From assembly GCA_949987565.1 (NCBI GenBank), contig OX465102.1:11920763-11984762 (forward strand): DNA of 64,000 nucleotides, read 5' to 3'. Each line of letters begins with the position of its first letter. The stretch's first letter is position 1. Both the position numbers and the translations under genes were made by a program. The notes under the pieces were generated by a model that saw nothing but the letters and a program-made list of their open reading frames with translations, did no database searches and had not been told where the DNA came from. This document shows, piece after piece, positions 22,126-32,472 of the stretch. Origin of the DNA: Luidia sarsii. Its lineage: Eukaryota > Echinodermata > Asteroidea > Paxillosida > Luidiidae.

Positions 22126-23066
22126 CCAACGTTGAAATTCCCCATAGGTCTTTACGTTAGTATTCTGGAGATGTCATTAATATGCCGTTGGGCCAATCAA
22201 ATCGCCCAATCTAAATTTGATTTATTTGGAACGTGGGCCAACGAGTCGCTGCACTTCAACAAAGAACTCCAAACTGCAAAATACTTTGGATCTCTCGTAG
22301 GCAAAAACAACCAGAATTTTTTTAAAATGTAATGGAAGTGACGGGATTTTCATTTATTTTCTTATCAGAGCGTTCTACATTCAATAAAATTGTTGAGATG
22401 TTTGATTCCATGACTTAGTGGAATCATAAGAAACTTCGTACTGACAAACAATGTACTTATCGTTTTCAGATTTCTGCTCGAAGAAGACACTTTCAAATCT
22501 TTCCACAGTGGTTGCTCAATCGATTAATCGGCGGCTGGATTGGCAAAATTCCCCTACGATTGTCTGCCTAGGGCTTTCCGGGTTTGTTTAGTTGTTTTAT
22601 TTGTGTTGGTTTGTTTAATATATGTTAATTATTTTGTTTGTTCGTATGTTTGTTCATGCGTTTGTTCGTATTAGCTAAATCAATAATTGATTTGACTCTT
22701 TTATAATTATGTTCAACAATAATTTTATGCAACTGCATCTGAATAAAATTCAACGCAATCATGTAAAAACACATTCTAAGCAATGGACATCATTACCATG
22801 CATGCTATAGACACTCCATGTTAAGTTTCACTCACTCAATTCAATCACCCCGCGACCGATGGAATACTAAATACATCAGAGTTGTGTTTTTTTTGTATTG
22901 CTAGTATACTGTCTTGCGTTGTCCATCCTTGCGTTGTGAATAAGCAGTAATTCTGGATCAGAGTCATCTCGATTACTTTGGTTCATAAAAACAAACCTTT
23001 CTTTCTATACCCAGAATGACGAAGCTCCTTTTTGTTTCTGCCTGTTTTGGGGTTGTTCTTTAGTAG
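22126..23066. other. Unassigned AT-rich DNA
   Basis: Contains TTTGTTCGTATGTTTGTTCATG-like simple sequence near 22,636-22,665. Otherwise nothing recognisable. Confidence 0.35.
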
Positions 23067-23221
23067 GAGTGCGGAAATGGAATTTACGTTTGGACCGATG
23101 AGGGTGCCAGACAAAATGTTGAGCGAAGATTCTGGTACTCATATTTTACAGACTACCACGAGCAAGCTCGAGAGGGTCTAGCCAATGCTAGACGATACCA
23201 AGCCTGCAGAAAATGCCAAAG
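23067..23221 (+). other. Candidate internal exon, unknown family
   Basis: A polypyrimidine tract (CTGTTTTGGGGTTGTTCTTT) ends in AGTAG at 23,066. It is followed by 155 bp open without stops and a possible donor AAAG/GTTGGG at 23,221-23,222. The conceptual product is rich in Arg, Ala, aromatic and Glu residues and ends in CRKCQ. No domain is recognised and no partner exons were found. The frame is open in both palindrome arms with one Gly/Arg difference. Confidence 0.2.
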
Positions 23222-24003
23222 GTTGGGTTTTTTTAACACTCAAAGAGCAGGGCGGATTCCGCCGCCCCCCCCTGTATTTTATATAGCGTCTCGGTGATTT
23301 TTTTTTCCTGCGTGTAGAGGCTTCATGACTTTTTTGGCAATCTTCTTAGGCAAATTTTAACACCAATCTTATTAAAATTGGACGTGCCGTTCTCTGACAA
23401 TGATATTGTTGTCAGGACCATTGTATAGTTTGACAGAAATGTTTAAATTGACTTGCACTACATAAAAGCATGGTAACCAGGGTGCATAGGGTATTTCTTT
23501 ACAGGAATTCTTTTGTACAATTACCTGATTAATATTGCTGTATGCAATTATTGGTTCTTCGGGTTTCATTATCATTGTAAAATGTATGCAAATCTCGCAA
23601 ATTCAATACAAAAATAGGAAATTCAATAACAAACAAGAAAAAATGAACCATGAATAATTAATGAGTTATAATGAGACAAAACATTTCTTTTTTTCAAATG
23701 AAAGTTTACACAAATGTTCATTATTCAATTCTCTATAACCCTGTCAATATCATTTGAATCCATCATTGAACGACCGAGATCTGAGAGGGGGGCGGAATAC
23801 GGCTGTGGGATGTTTAAAATAAGCCGGCTATTCGAGGGTTAAAACTTGTATTCACACACTTTGTGCAAACCCTATGAGACACACCGAAAGGTTCCTCCGA
23901 TTCTCTAAGAAAATACATGTACTCCTCAGCGTTCATTTAATACTTCACCTAGTATTATCAACCATAGATATAGTAAGCTTGTAATGATTTTAGGAGAATA
24001 CAT
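23222..24003. other. Unassigned AT-rich DNA
   Basis: No gene recognised. A short C run (CCGCCCCCCCCTG) at about 23,261-23,273 and a T run at 23,299-23,306 are the only marked features. Confidence 0.35.
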
Positions 24004-24254
24004 GTGACCCGGCACAACGACATGAGGAATATCCCCCCAAAACACTTTTTAAGTAAACAACGCCTGAAGTTAAAGTATCTTCACAATTCGATCACATATC
24101 AATTTTCTCTTGTTTGTAATTTCGGAAATTTTAAGTATTAGAGGATATTATATTTTGATATTATTTGAAAGCTAATGGTATACTCTTTCACATCATTAGA
24201 AAACCTTAAAACCTCAAAAGTGGGGTTATTCCTCATTATGCTGTGCCGGGTCAC
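24004..24254. mobile_element. 251-bp MITE (GTGACCCGGCAC ends)
   Basis: Begins GTGACCCGGCACAACGACAT and ends ATTATGCTGTGCCGGGTCAC. Terminal inverted repeats of about 30 bp also pair GAGGAATATCCCC with GGGGTTATTCCTC. The interior is AT-rich without coding capacity. Flanks resemble AATACATG and ACGTATTT. Confidence 0.8.
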
Positions 24255-24639
24255 GTATTTCAATGAGGGTACCCACTACCCGACCCGGCCGAATGGTAGG
24301 TCAATTTGCACTGGACAAGAGGGAAAGAGGTCATATAGTTACAGCCACCAGTTAACATCCTGTGTACAAACCATGTGGGACTCTTCTACGGAATTATGTT
24401 TTCCGATATAAAATGTTCATCAGTTTCCACTCACTGAACTATAAAATGATGAAGTGATGACAGTTGTCGCCAGGCCAGTACGAAGGCCAACAGAAGCTGC
24501 AGCCACCAAGGTTATATACATACGACATGTACATTGTCGTGCCTGCTGGCATAGAAAGAACAGCTATAATGGCTATAACTACAAAAATAGAAACGAACAA
24601 TGGAATGGGCAAAAAACATGCTTAATAAAAGGCAGAATT

Positions 24640-24740
24640 GTCTTTGAGAAAGGTCTTGCCAGGATCGAAACGTCAGGCCTTGTTATTAATATTATTTTCA
24701 GAAATGTTGCCAACCGATTAAATTTGCATTTGGGGTAATT
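24640..24740. mobile_element. Palindromic MITE, right-half remnant
   Basis: Retains only one arm (GAGAAAGGTCTTGCCAGGAT ... CGTCAGGCC) and part of the right extension (AAATTTGCATTTGGGGTAAT). Confidence 0.6.
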
Positions 24741-24880
24741 TGGAGCAATTTTTTTTATTTGTTGTATCCTTTTTTTGGGGGGGGGGGCTTTTACAAAACT
24801 GCTTTCCCCATCCAAAGACTCAGGTCACTGTAATGAGGGCGCCGTCACCTCACAGGCTACGGGTAGTAACTAAATATTGA

Positions 24881-25348
24881 TCAAATATAGGCCAGCGTCA
24901 AACCCTCCCGGAAGGTTAGGTCTCTTGTCAAAAAGATCATCGGTTGAGTATCGGTTGAATTCATCCGACCGATAAAATCCCCCCGGTAGAAATCTGATTG
25001 TAGTCTGGACTCTGGGGTAAAAAATACACGATGGCTATCTGGTGTAAACGACATCGGACGGGTCAAATCATCCGATACCCAACCGATGGTCTTTTTGACA
25101 AGAGTCCTTAGCGCCATGACCATGGCGCTTATTAGAAACAGAGAATCGGCGACGGCCAGGAGGATGTTGAGACCGGTACGCATGGATCTGACACGAAACA
25201 CCACCAGGAGGAAGAGAGCATTGAGCAGGAGACCCATGGATGCGATGGTAAGGTGGCACAGCTGCATTGGGTATACTAGCCTCTCCTTGAAACTATTTAT
25301 TCTGGCCCAAACCTGTCCATAGTCCTGCGGGAGTTGGCCCGTCTCCAT
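24881..25348 (-). pseudogene. Truncated class A GPCR paralogue interrupted by a MITE
   Basis: From an ATG at 25,348 the frame parallels the full GPCR at 29,122: METGQLPQDY, KERLVYPMQLCHL, TM1 with GLLLNALFLLVV, RVRSMRTGLNI, then a TM2 that lacks four residues (NILLAVADSL where the full gene has NIFLVNLAIADSL). After MALRTL the frame runs into a 183-bp foldback element (24,922-25,104). It re-emerges with LTFREG, the sequence expected next, then stops. TM3-TM7 are absent. It is a dead copy by MITE insertion plus 3' truncation. Confidence 0.85.
24922..25104. mobile_element. 183-bp foldback MITE inside the GPCR pseudogene
   Basis: Ends are CTCTTGTCAAAAAGATCATC and GATGGTCTTTTTGACAAGAG, with inner pairing extending through ATCGGTTGAGTATCGG / CCGATACCCAACCGAT. 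It separates MALRTL from LTFREG in the GPCR frame, so the insertion point within the TM2-ECL1 coding region is directly visible. Confidence 0.85.
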
Positions 25349-25493
25349 TCTTCTTTCTTTCAGACTTTCTGTTTTCGTTCCACCGGGTTGGATGTCACTG
25401 TCGTCTCCGTTCACACCGTTCACAGCCCTGCGGAGAGTCCTTGCTTTTTTATTTATTGCAACTTTCCCATGTCAAATGAAAGTGACACTTGAC

Positions 25494-25793
25494 AAAAGTG
25501 AAAGTCAAAACTAGATATCCCCGTTTACAGTTCGCCCCTCGCTAAGAAATTCCCCTCCCTCTCTCCCCCACTTTTACTTTTGCTCTTTCCAAGCAAAGTC
25601 ACCCCAGTCGTATTTGCTTGCTTTGTCTTAACCGATGGGACTGCAGGCATGTAGGAAGCCTAAGGCCGTCCAACAAATTAAAAGAAACAAATCTTCAATG
25701 CGTCTGACAGTGCAGTGGCCATCGGAGCACTGCTTTTGGCAACAGCTTGGGTGTCAGTGGCCAGTAAAAGCAGGGCCGGGCCGACTGAAACTG
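25494..25793. repeat. 300-bp upstream block shared with full GPCR
   Basis: Aligns without gaps to 29,233-29,532, with roughly 97% identity by eye. Same strand, and the same relation to the downstream GPCR frame. Contains TTCGCCCCTCGCTAAGAAAT and ACTTTTACTTTTGCTCTTTC. It probably includes the promoter and 5' leader duplicated with the gene. No defined factor site is claimed. Confidence 0.8.
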
Positions 25794-27028
25794 TGGGTTT
25801 TACTATAGCCTAGGTGGCCTTAGTATAATGTGGCAAAACTCAGTCACTGGGATTCCATCGTAGGATGATCAAAGGTCTTCAATAGAGCTATACAGCCTGC
25901 TTTAACTGTTGTGACCTATCCATTGTAAATAAAGATACGGTGGTTTGTATAATACATTCTGTAAAAGACAGTCTATTCTTGATGACTAGTCTAAAAATCA
26001 GTACTGTGATAATGAACTTCTGCCAATGCTTCAGTGCAGTCGGTTTCAACTGCTGTAGCTTATCCATAATAGGTTATGCCAGTCCGAATCCTGGCCAGGA
26101 TTTATTCAAGTCTGAAATTGTCCAGGTTGTGTTATATACACAGTGAAGCTTTGACCTCAGTGGGAACAAATTATCTAATTTTTCAAGCATTTATTTTGAA
26201 TGACGGGGACCGAGCCTCGGCTAAAGGCCAGAGGGTCTGTGGCTATCTTGGTTGCCGGACCTGATCCATCCAGGCCTAGGCAATATCGGGTGGTTCGGGA
26301 ACGGGGTACCATCGGCTACCCGTGCCAACAATGAAAATCATGAGAAACTTCCGAATGGAAAGAAATAGGTCCACAGTGGTATTGGCAAGACCGACGTTTT
26401 CCATTACAGGCACTTCGGCATAAAACCGATGGAAAAGGTGGGTCGACTGTTCCACTGAGTTTGAAATATCTTCATCGAGAAAAGTGTTTGTGGTAAACAG
26501 ATCTCAGCTAATAATAATGACAGCGCCTTACATAAAACCTAGAAGTGCTTTACAACCAACACGACCAAAAAGGAAAGTGATAAACTATTAGAGTAAAAAA
26601 TAAACTACAATCCCAAAACGCATACATGCCAATATCGCGAAGACGACAAGTGCAATGGCAACGGGGAATCCCAGGGGTGGTCCGTGAGGAATCCCCCAAG
26701 CTAACTCTTTACAATGGTTGTGAATGGGGACCTCTTGTCGGTGCTAGTTCAGAAAAATGTTTTTTTCTTATAAGGGCAAGACATTAATACAAACGTGTCT
26801 TTGTTTTTCTTCGCCAAGTACAAACGTATGGCTTTGATTTGTATACAAACGTATGGCTTTGATTTTCCCGTCATATTTTGGAGGTCGTGCTGTCCACTTA
26901 CCCCTACAGCTATCGGCAACCTGGTGGACGTTGAAGATGTACCCTATGGCTATGTACACTTCCAGATTCTCGCCACTGGCTTGCTTATAACTACATATCA
27001 TTGTTAATTATTGTGAGCTGACTGAGGG
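25794..27028. other. Intergenic DNA between the two GPCR copies
   Basis: No gene recognised. A small tandem duplication of TACAAACGTATGGCTTTGAT lies at 26,818-26,866. ATTCCATCGTAGGATGATCA at 25,851 recurs upstream of the full GPCR at about 29,970, so the duplicated segment reached at least that far. Confidence 0.45.
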
Positions 27029-27935
27029 TTCCTGATGGGTGTGTGTCTAGTGGATGGGTGTCTGGTGGATGGCTTCCTATAGTGATCGGGTCGTATGGAT
27101 CAGTTCCTGGTGGATGGGCCTGTGCAGCTGGTTGGGTTCCTGCTGGATGGATGCCTGGTTGGTGGGTTTGTGGTGGATGGGGTCCTGGTGATTGGGTTTC
27201 TCGTGACTTAGTTTCGAGTGGATCGGTTCCTGGTGGATGGGCCTGTGCTGGTTGGGTTACTGGTGGATGGATGCCTGTTTGGTGGGTTTCCGGTGAATGG
27301 GGTGCTGATGATTGGGTTTCTAGTGGATGAGTGTCGAGTGGATCAGTTCCTGGTGGATGGGACTCTGCTGGTTGGGTTCCAGCTGGATGGGTGCCTTGTG
27401 GATGGGTGTCTGGTTGATGCGTTCCTGGTGGATGGGTTCCTGGTGGATGGTACTCTGGTGGATGGGTTCCTGGTAAATGGATGCATGGTGGATGGGTGTC
27501 TGGGGTTGGGTTCCTGGTGAATGGGTTTCTCGTGACTTAGTTTCGAGTGGATCGGTTCCTGGTGGATGGGCCTGTGCTGGTTGGGTTACTGGTGGATGGA
27601 TGCCTGTTTGGTGGGTTTCCGGTGAATGGGGTGCTGATGATTGGGTTTCTAGTGGATGAGTGTCGAGTGGATCAGTTCCTGGTGGATGGGACTCTGCTGG
27701 TTGGGTTCCAGCTGGATGGGTGCCTTGTGGATGGGTGTCTGGTTGATGCGTTCCTGGTGGATGGGTTCCTGGTGGATGGTACTCGGGTGGATGGGTTCCT
27801 GGTAAATGGATGCATGGTGGATGGGTGTCTGGGGGTTGGGTTCCTGGTGAATGGGTTTCTGCCTTATGGGTCGAAGGTGAATGGATCTGGGCTGGTTGAG
27901 TTCCTGGAGGATGGGTATCGATGTTAGAGTCTTCG
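27029..27935. repeat. 15-bp minisatellite, coding for part of a GPCR tail
   Basis: About 60 units of TGGATGGGTTCCTGG-like 15-mers. A higher-order unit of 329 bp (22 x 15 minus 1) occurs twice, near 27,218 and 27,547. On the minus strand it encodes pentapeptides such as THPPG in one frame and PIHQE in another. The part beyond 27,320 is untranslated relative to the GPCR. Confidence 0.92.
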
Positions 27936-29122
27936 CTCATTTGGATTCCGCAGGTTGGCACCCTGATATTTTGATCTAGGCTGATCACGGTTGTTGCCTG
28001 CAGGCATGCCGCCCCCATTGTCTCTGCGCAGTCAGTTCCACCACGTTCCTTGTTGGCGTCTCTGGAAGCTGCCGCCACGTACTGTACCCGAGGTTGAGTC
28101 CGCTCACCTGGCCTCGAGGGTCGGTCACGTCTGCCATGGCGATGGTTTGGAGGGTTATCATGCCGTTGGCTGCGAGCACACCTGCGTGGCACCAAGGAAG
28201 AGAAGCATTCAACCACTGCTGACCGGTACCTGGCATTTGTGATGCTGTAGATGAAGGAGTTGACCGAGCTGTTGATGAGTGTCAAGACCTGCTTGGACGC
28301 TCCCAGGCCATGCATCACCATAATGCTGTGCTGTGTATTAGCCAGGTCGAAGCTGTATAGGCCTGTAACGGTCTTTATGAGTAAAAATAAGTGTATAATT
28401 TCAATGGAGATCAGGAGGTAGAAGACGGCCGTGTTGAAGATGAGCATGCAGAGGGTCCTGTGCCGCGGGCGGGTTTTGTTGGTGTGTGGGAGCGCGATGG
28501 CGGCAGACTGCTTGTTCAGCCGGAACACCAAGTAGACGTACAGGGAAGCGGTGATGGATGCGTTGCTCACGAATAACACCAGGCGGATGAAGTAGGAGGT
28601 AGTCTGCATCTCATGAGTTTTATACGCTAGACCGCTGAAGGTCGCTCCTAAGCTGAGCCCAGCTATCCAGACTCCGGCCAGTATCTTGGCCGTCCGTTGC
28701 CCGCCGGCAGAAGCTCTGAAGGTGATGGGCCTGCAGACGGCCATGAAGCGTTCAGCGGCAATGGCCGTGATGCAACAAACGGAGGTGGACTGTGCGCCAT
28801 ACATGAGCCAGAGGAGGAACCGGAACCACGGTTGGCCCCTATCGACCTGCGTCACACTCTCCCGGAAGGTTAGCGCTACCATGAGCAAGTTGCTCATTAG
28901 AAGCAGGGAATCGGCGATGGCCAGGTTGACCAGGAAGATGTTGAGACCGGTACGCATGGACCTGACACGGAACACCACCAGGAGGAAGACTGCATTGAGA
29001 AGGAGTCCCATGGATGCAATGATAAGGTAACACAGCTGCATTCGGTAAATTAGCCTCTCTTTGAAAATATCTAAACTGGTCCAAACCTCTCTAATCTCCC
29101 TTGGAAATTGAGACGTCTCCAT
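27320..29122 (-). CDS. Class A (rhodopsin-like) GPCR with pentapeptide-repeat tail, 600 aa
   Basis: Plasma-membrane seven-helix receptor. Taking the first ATG (29,122), helices lie at about 30-53, 60-84, 101-124, 146-167, 177-200, 224-249 and 270-293. Landmarks: Asn43 in TM1, LAIAD with Asp71 in TM2, ERF (124-126) for DRY, Trp152 in TM4, and NSFIY (288-292) for NPxxY. The usual TM3 and ECL2 cysteines, the CWxP of TM6 and the TM7 proline are missing, so it is an atypical lineage. After about residue 410 the tail is THPPG-type repeats, switching to PIHQE-type repeats before the stop. Single exon. Ligand unknown. It resembles lineage-expanded intronless invertebrate receptors. Confidence 0.85.
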   Translation of the reverse strand: METSQFPREIREVWTSLDIFKERLIYRMQLCYLIIASMGLLLNAVFLLVVFRVRSMRTGLNIFLVNLAIADSLLLMSNLLMVALTFRESVTQVDRGQPWFRFLLWLMYGAQSTSVCCITAIAAERFMAVCRPITFRASAGGQRTAKILAGVWIAGLSLGATFSGLAYKTHEMQTTSYFIRLVLFVSNASITASLYVYLVFRLNKQSAAIALPHTNKTRPRHRTLCMLIFNTAVFYLLISIEIIHLFLLIKTVTGLYSFDLANTQHSIMVMHGLGASKQVLTLINSSVNSFIYSITNARYRSAVVECFSSLVPRRCARSQRHDNPPNHRHGRRDRPSRPGERTQPRVQYVAAASRDANKERGGTDCAETMGAACLQATTVISLDQNIRVPTCGIQMSEDSNIDTHPPGTQPAQIHSPSTHKAETHSPGTQPPDTHPPCIHLPGTHPPEYHPPGTHPPGTHQPDTHPQGTHPAGTQPAESHPPGTDPLDTHPLETQSSAPHSPETHQTGIHPPVTQPAQAHPPGTDPLETKSRETHSPGTQPQTPIHHASIYQEPIHQSTIHQEPIHQERINQTPIHKAPIQLEPNQQSPIHQELIHSTLIH

Positions 29123-29232
29123 TTTTCTTTCCTTCAGTTGGTTTTTCGTTCCACCGGGTTGAATGTCAGTGTTTTCTCTTTTCACATATATATATCTTGC
29201 AATTTTTCCAGTGACACTGACTTAAAATGGCA

Positions 29233-29532
29233 AAAAGTGAAAGTCAAAACTAGATATTCCCGTTTACAGTTCGCCCCTCGCTAAGAAATTCCCCTCCCTC
29301 TCTCCCCCACTTTTACTTTTGCTCTTTCCAAGCAAAGTCACCCTAGGGGTATTTGCTTGCTTTGTCTTAACCGATGGGACTGCAGGCATGTAGGAAGCCT
29401 AAGGCCGTCCAACAGATTAAAAGAAACAAATCTTCAATGCGTCTGACAGTGCAGTGGCCATCGGAGCACTGCTTTTGGCAACAGCTTGGGTGTCAGTGGC
29501 CAGTAAAAGCAGGCCCGGGCCGCCTGAAACTG
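29233..29532. promoter_or_regulatory. 300-bp block upstream of full GPCR (candidate promoter)
   Basis: Gap-free match to 25,494-25,793 upstream of the truncated paralogue. It lies about 110 bp before the GPCR ATG at 29,122 on the minus strand. The regulatory role is inferred only from position and from being duplicated with the gene. Confidence 0.45.
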
Positions 29533-29565
29533 TAACCTTACTAGCCTATGTAGCCTTAGTAAAAT

Positions 29566-29945
29566 AGCCCCTATACAACATTGGTAAGATCGAAAATAAT
29601 GTGTACTGATTTCAGCCTACATAAAACGTATACAGTTTGAAGATGGTTATAGTAGAAACCTCGCACTGAAATAATTTCTGCCTAAAAATATTGTATTGTT
29701 GGAGTAAAAAAGTTAAGAAATCGTTTACGTCTCGCCGAGATCCAAACGGTGGGTTTTTTCAGAGCAATTCGTTGAATGCTGCATTTACGCGATACAACTG
29801 AAGCGGTTTTTAACCATTGTTCTCGGGACTTGGTTAGCGGATTGGGCTGAAACTTCCACATGTGTGCTATTTCATGCATATGTTGGATCAGACAACGTAT
29901 GGATACTATTCTTTTACATCGATCAATGTTGTGTTATCCCTTTAA
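29566..29945. mobile_element. About 380-bp MITE upstream of full GPCR
   Basis: Begins CCCCTATACAACATTGGTAA and ends AATGTTGTGTTATCCCTTTA, an imperfect terminal inverted repeat. It is absent from the corresponding place upstream of the truncated paralogue, where flanking sequences join directly, so it inserted after the GPCR duplication. Related to 7,430-7,798. Confidence 0.6.
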
Positions 29946-31440
29946 TGAGTCAAAACTCACTGTCACTGAAGATTCCATCGTAGGATGATCAATGAACTGG
30001 ATAAGGGCTACACAAGTCAACCAAAACGCCCTGCACTATGAAATTATTCATAGCTTGAATACAATACAAATTGAAGACAAAGTATTAAGTGTGTACGATC
30101 TAGCAGAGCTTCGTCTGCTGACAAACATACTATATACTGATAAACAGTTGTGTGGCTGATGGATCTGCATGTACAACAACATTTTAAATGATGACTAACC
30201 CATATCCGCCTGACTGGTCACAGCACACAGTGTCCCTGCCTAAGCCCCTATCACACTAAAAAAAACCGCATTGGCAAGAGAAAATTGTCAATGACAGCTT
30301 TTCCAAAAAAAAAATAATAAGACCCAAACAAACTATATACCAGTGGAAAGAGTATGAAATTTACTTTATTATGATTAAAAGAAAATCATAAAATAATCAT
30401 AAACCATATCACAAACCTAACAATCGACCACGGAATTTCAGGTAGTTCGGCGTTAGGGTTGTATGCGTCCTACGGGCAATCCCGTAACTCAGCAAATAAA
30501 AGTAACTATATTACAATTATGGATACTTTTTTTCTTAAAGCCAGGAATGCCAGGGCTTTCTGGAAAACTCAAAAGTGCACAGTTACTTACTTGAATGCTG
30601 GGTTGTAGGAAAATGTACCGTACATTTTAAGATTTAAGTCGATTTATTTGCCATTTTTATTTTTAAAAAAATCAAATATTCCCAGTCAGTTTTTCATTTA
30701 TTTGTTTGAAAAAAATAAGGATTAGAGCAAGACACCTTGACCCCGTGATCTTATGATCTAAACACCTTACAAATTCCCGGGAAACCTATTATGCCAATTA
30801 TCATAGCAGAGGAATCTTGTGAGGTAAAATCTCGAAAACAGAAAAAAAACATGATAAAAGTTGATGATTATTAGAGAACGATGCACTAGTCGATATTATT
30901 GGTATTACCGGTAACTCCATAGGTCAACCAGTTCCGATAAGTCGTGATAATAATAATAATATCGGGACACATTTTCAACCAGATGTAACAGGTTACACAA
31001 AACTTTGTTTGTGACTACACGCCTCAGCCAGAATGTTTTATTTCCACAAATGAATACCCTCTTCTCTTCAATCTGTCTCTTCTCTGTAATGCACGGGCAT
31101 GGCATGGCATCATTATTTTGGTCAGCCGGACAGCTGAGCATGCCCGGGCAGCTGAGACTGGCTACACCGGTTCATTTCCCCAGCCCTACACCCAGCACAG
31201 TCTGTGACTTGTTGATCAGACTGCCGTAACTTGCCATCCAGAATTATAGAAAGTGCAACGCTTATTCAGCCCCCGGACATTCCCAGAATAAAACAAGTGC
31301 CTATAGGCCTACATTAACATAATTATACACACTGAAAGTGAAATTCACAATAAATGTCTCGAGTCCAATGTCACGTAGTCATTATGCTAGCGCGGGGAAC
31401 CAAAAGAACAGTCTGTTCGATGAATCCAGGCTTTTAAAAA
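29946..31440. other. Unassigned AT-rich DNA
   Basis: No gene or RNA recognised in about 1.5 kb. Short frames near 30,905-31,229 overlap on both strands without family signature. An AATAATAATAAT tract lies at about 30,948-30,960. Confidence 0.4.
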
Positions 31441-31627
31441 TACGCAGTGGCTGTTGTTACGGCAGTCGCCCGTATGGTTCCCTGACTTCACAGTATTTGT
31501 CAGGATGTTTAGCTCTTGGAACCAGACTATCAGCTAATAGACTGGTTCAACCAGCCTGCACTGCTGACGAAATACAATCAAGTCAGGGAACCACACGGAC
31601 GACTGCCGTAACAACAGCCACTGCGTA
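31441..31627. mobile_element. 187-bp MITE (TACGCAGTGGCTG ends)
   Basis: Starts TACGCAGTGGCTGTTGTTAC and ends GTAACAACAGCCACTGCGTA. Terminal inverted repeats of about 48 bp (to GTTCCCTGACTT / AAGTCAGGGAAC) have a few mismatches. A inner pair (GAACCAGACTATCAGC / TAGACTGGTTC) gives a second stem. Flanked by A-rich sequence. Confidence 0.9.
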
Positions 31628-31755
31628 AAAAAATAATACAGGGATAGGGACCTTATTTTTTAGGTTTGCCCTGCCGTTGGCGGCGCTGTTGCCCCCTTTT
31701 CCTTCCAATCGTGCTCAGTTACGTTTTGCATTGCGATGTATTATGGTCTGCCTAA

Positions 31756-31957
31756 GGCCGTTTACGCAATGAAGGCTTAGGGTCTGGCTTCGCGTCGTTC
31801 ATTTTTCTCCTACCCGCTAAAATGTCACAGGCATCTAGGAACAAGTGCGTGGCCAGTTTCTTGGTGGATGATTATTCTGTTATGTTCTTAATCAAACCAG
31901 CAAACTTTCAAATTCGGCGACAAATCACATCCAGCCTGAAGACGAAGCCTGATCCAT
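31756..31957. mobile_element. GGCCGTTT-end MITE, second copy
   Basis: Starts GGCCGTTTACGCAATGAAGG and includes GGCATCTAGGAACAAG and GACGAAGCCTGA blocks found in the same order at 244-443. The right terminal repeat is lost. Confidence 0.55.
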
Positions 31958-32321
31958 GACTGTCTGGTAACCCAAAAAATAATTAATTCGATTGCCCCAA
32001 CCCGAAAAAAACCCATAATTATAATGGTATAGGCCTAATAAGAACCAATTTCCACTGTAACAAGTCTTTACAACCCATAAGAATATTACCTATCGTTTCA
32101 GAACCACACCTCTTCTTTAAGATACCTTATACCGGTATATGGTGTCACCGCAAACCTTCCTATAATTATTGATTAACCCACCATGCAAAGCCTTAAGTCT
32201 TATCGATCGTTTATGCTTCCCCTTTTTACCGTTTGTTCCCCATTTCCCAAAAGGTTTCCAGGTTTCCTGATAAAAAAGACACCCCTGCATGCACAGTGTT
32301 TGGACCGAAATAATTTATACA

Positions 32322-32472
32322 GATACCACCACTTCGGCAAAGAAAGTTTACATTTTTGGGAAGGCCACCATGCATCTAAGGGCTGAAAAGCTGAGAGGAT
32401 AAAAATGCGCTGATAATGCCAAAGCATAGGTCTCAGGTTCAAATCCCTGTCCAGTCAAAATTTTCTTCACTG
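32322..32472 (+). mobile_element. tRNA-derived SINE, second copy
   Basis: Plus-strand orientation. The B-box-like GGTCTCAGGTTCAAATCCC lies at 32,430-32,448, with a degraded tRNA-like head before it. It shares ordered blocks with 1,490-1,660 in the opposite orientation. The head is too decayed for a cloverleaf. Confidence 0.55.

Noticed and set aside
27043..27927. Plus-strand frames rich in VDGFLVDG over the GPCR tail repeat
   Set aside because: Antisense of the minisatellite; no independent evidence for a gene.
29123..29185. Upstream extension of the GPCR from a GTG codon
   Set aside because: Metazoan translation normally starts at ATG; the first in-frame ATG (29,122) has the sequence that aligns with the paralogue's first ATG.
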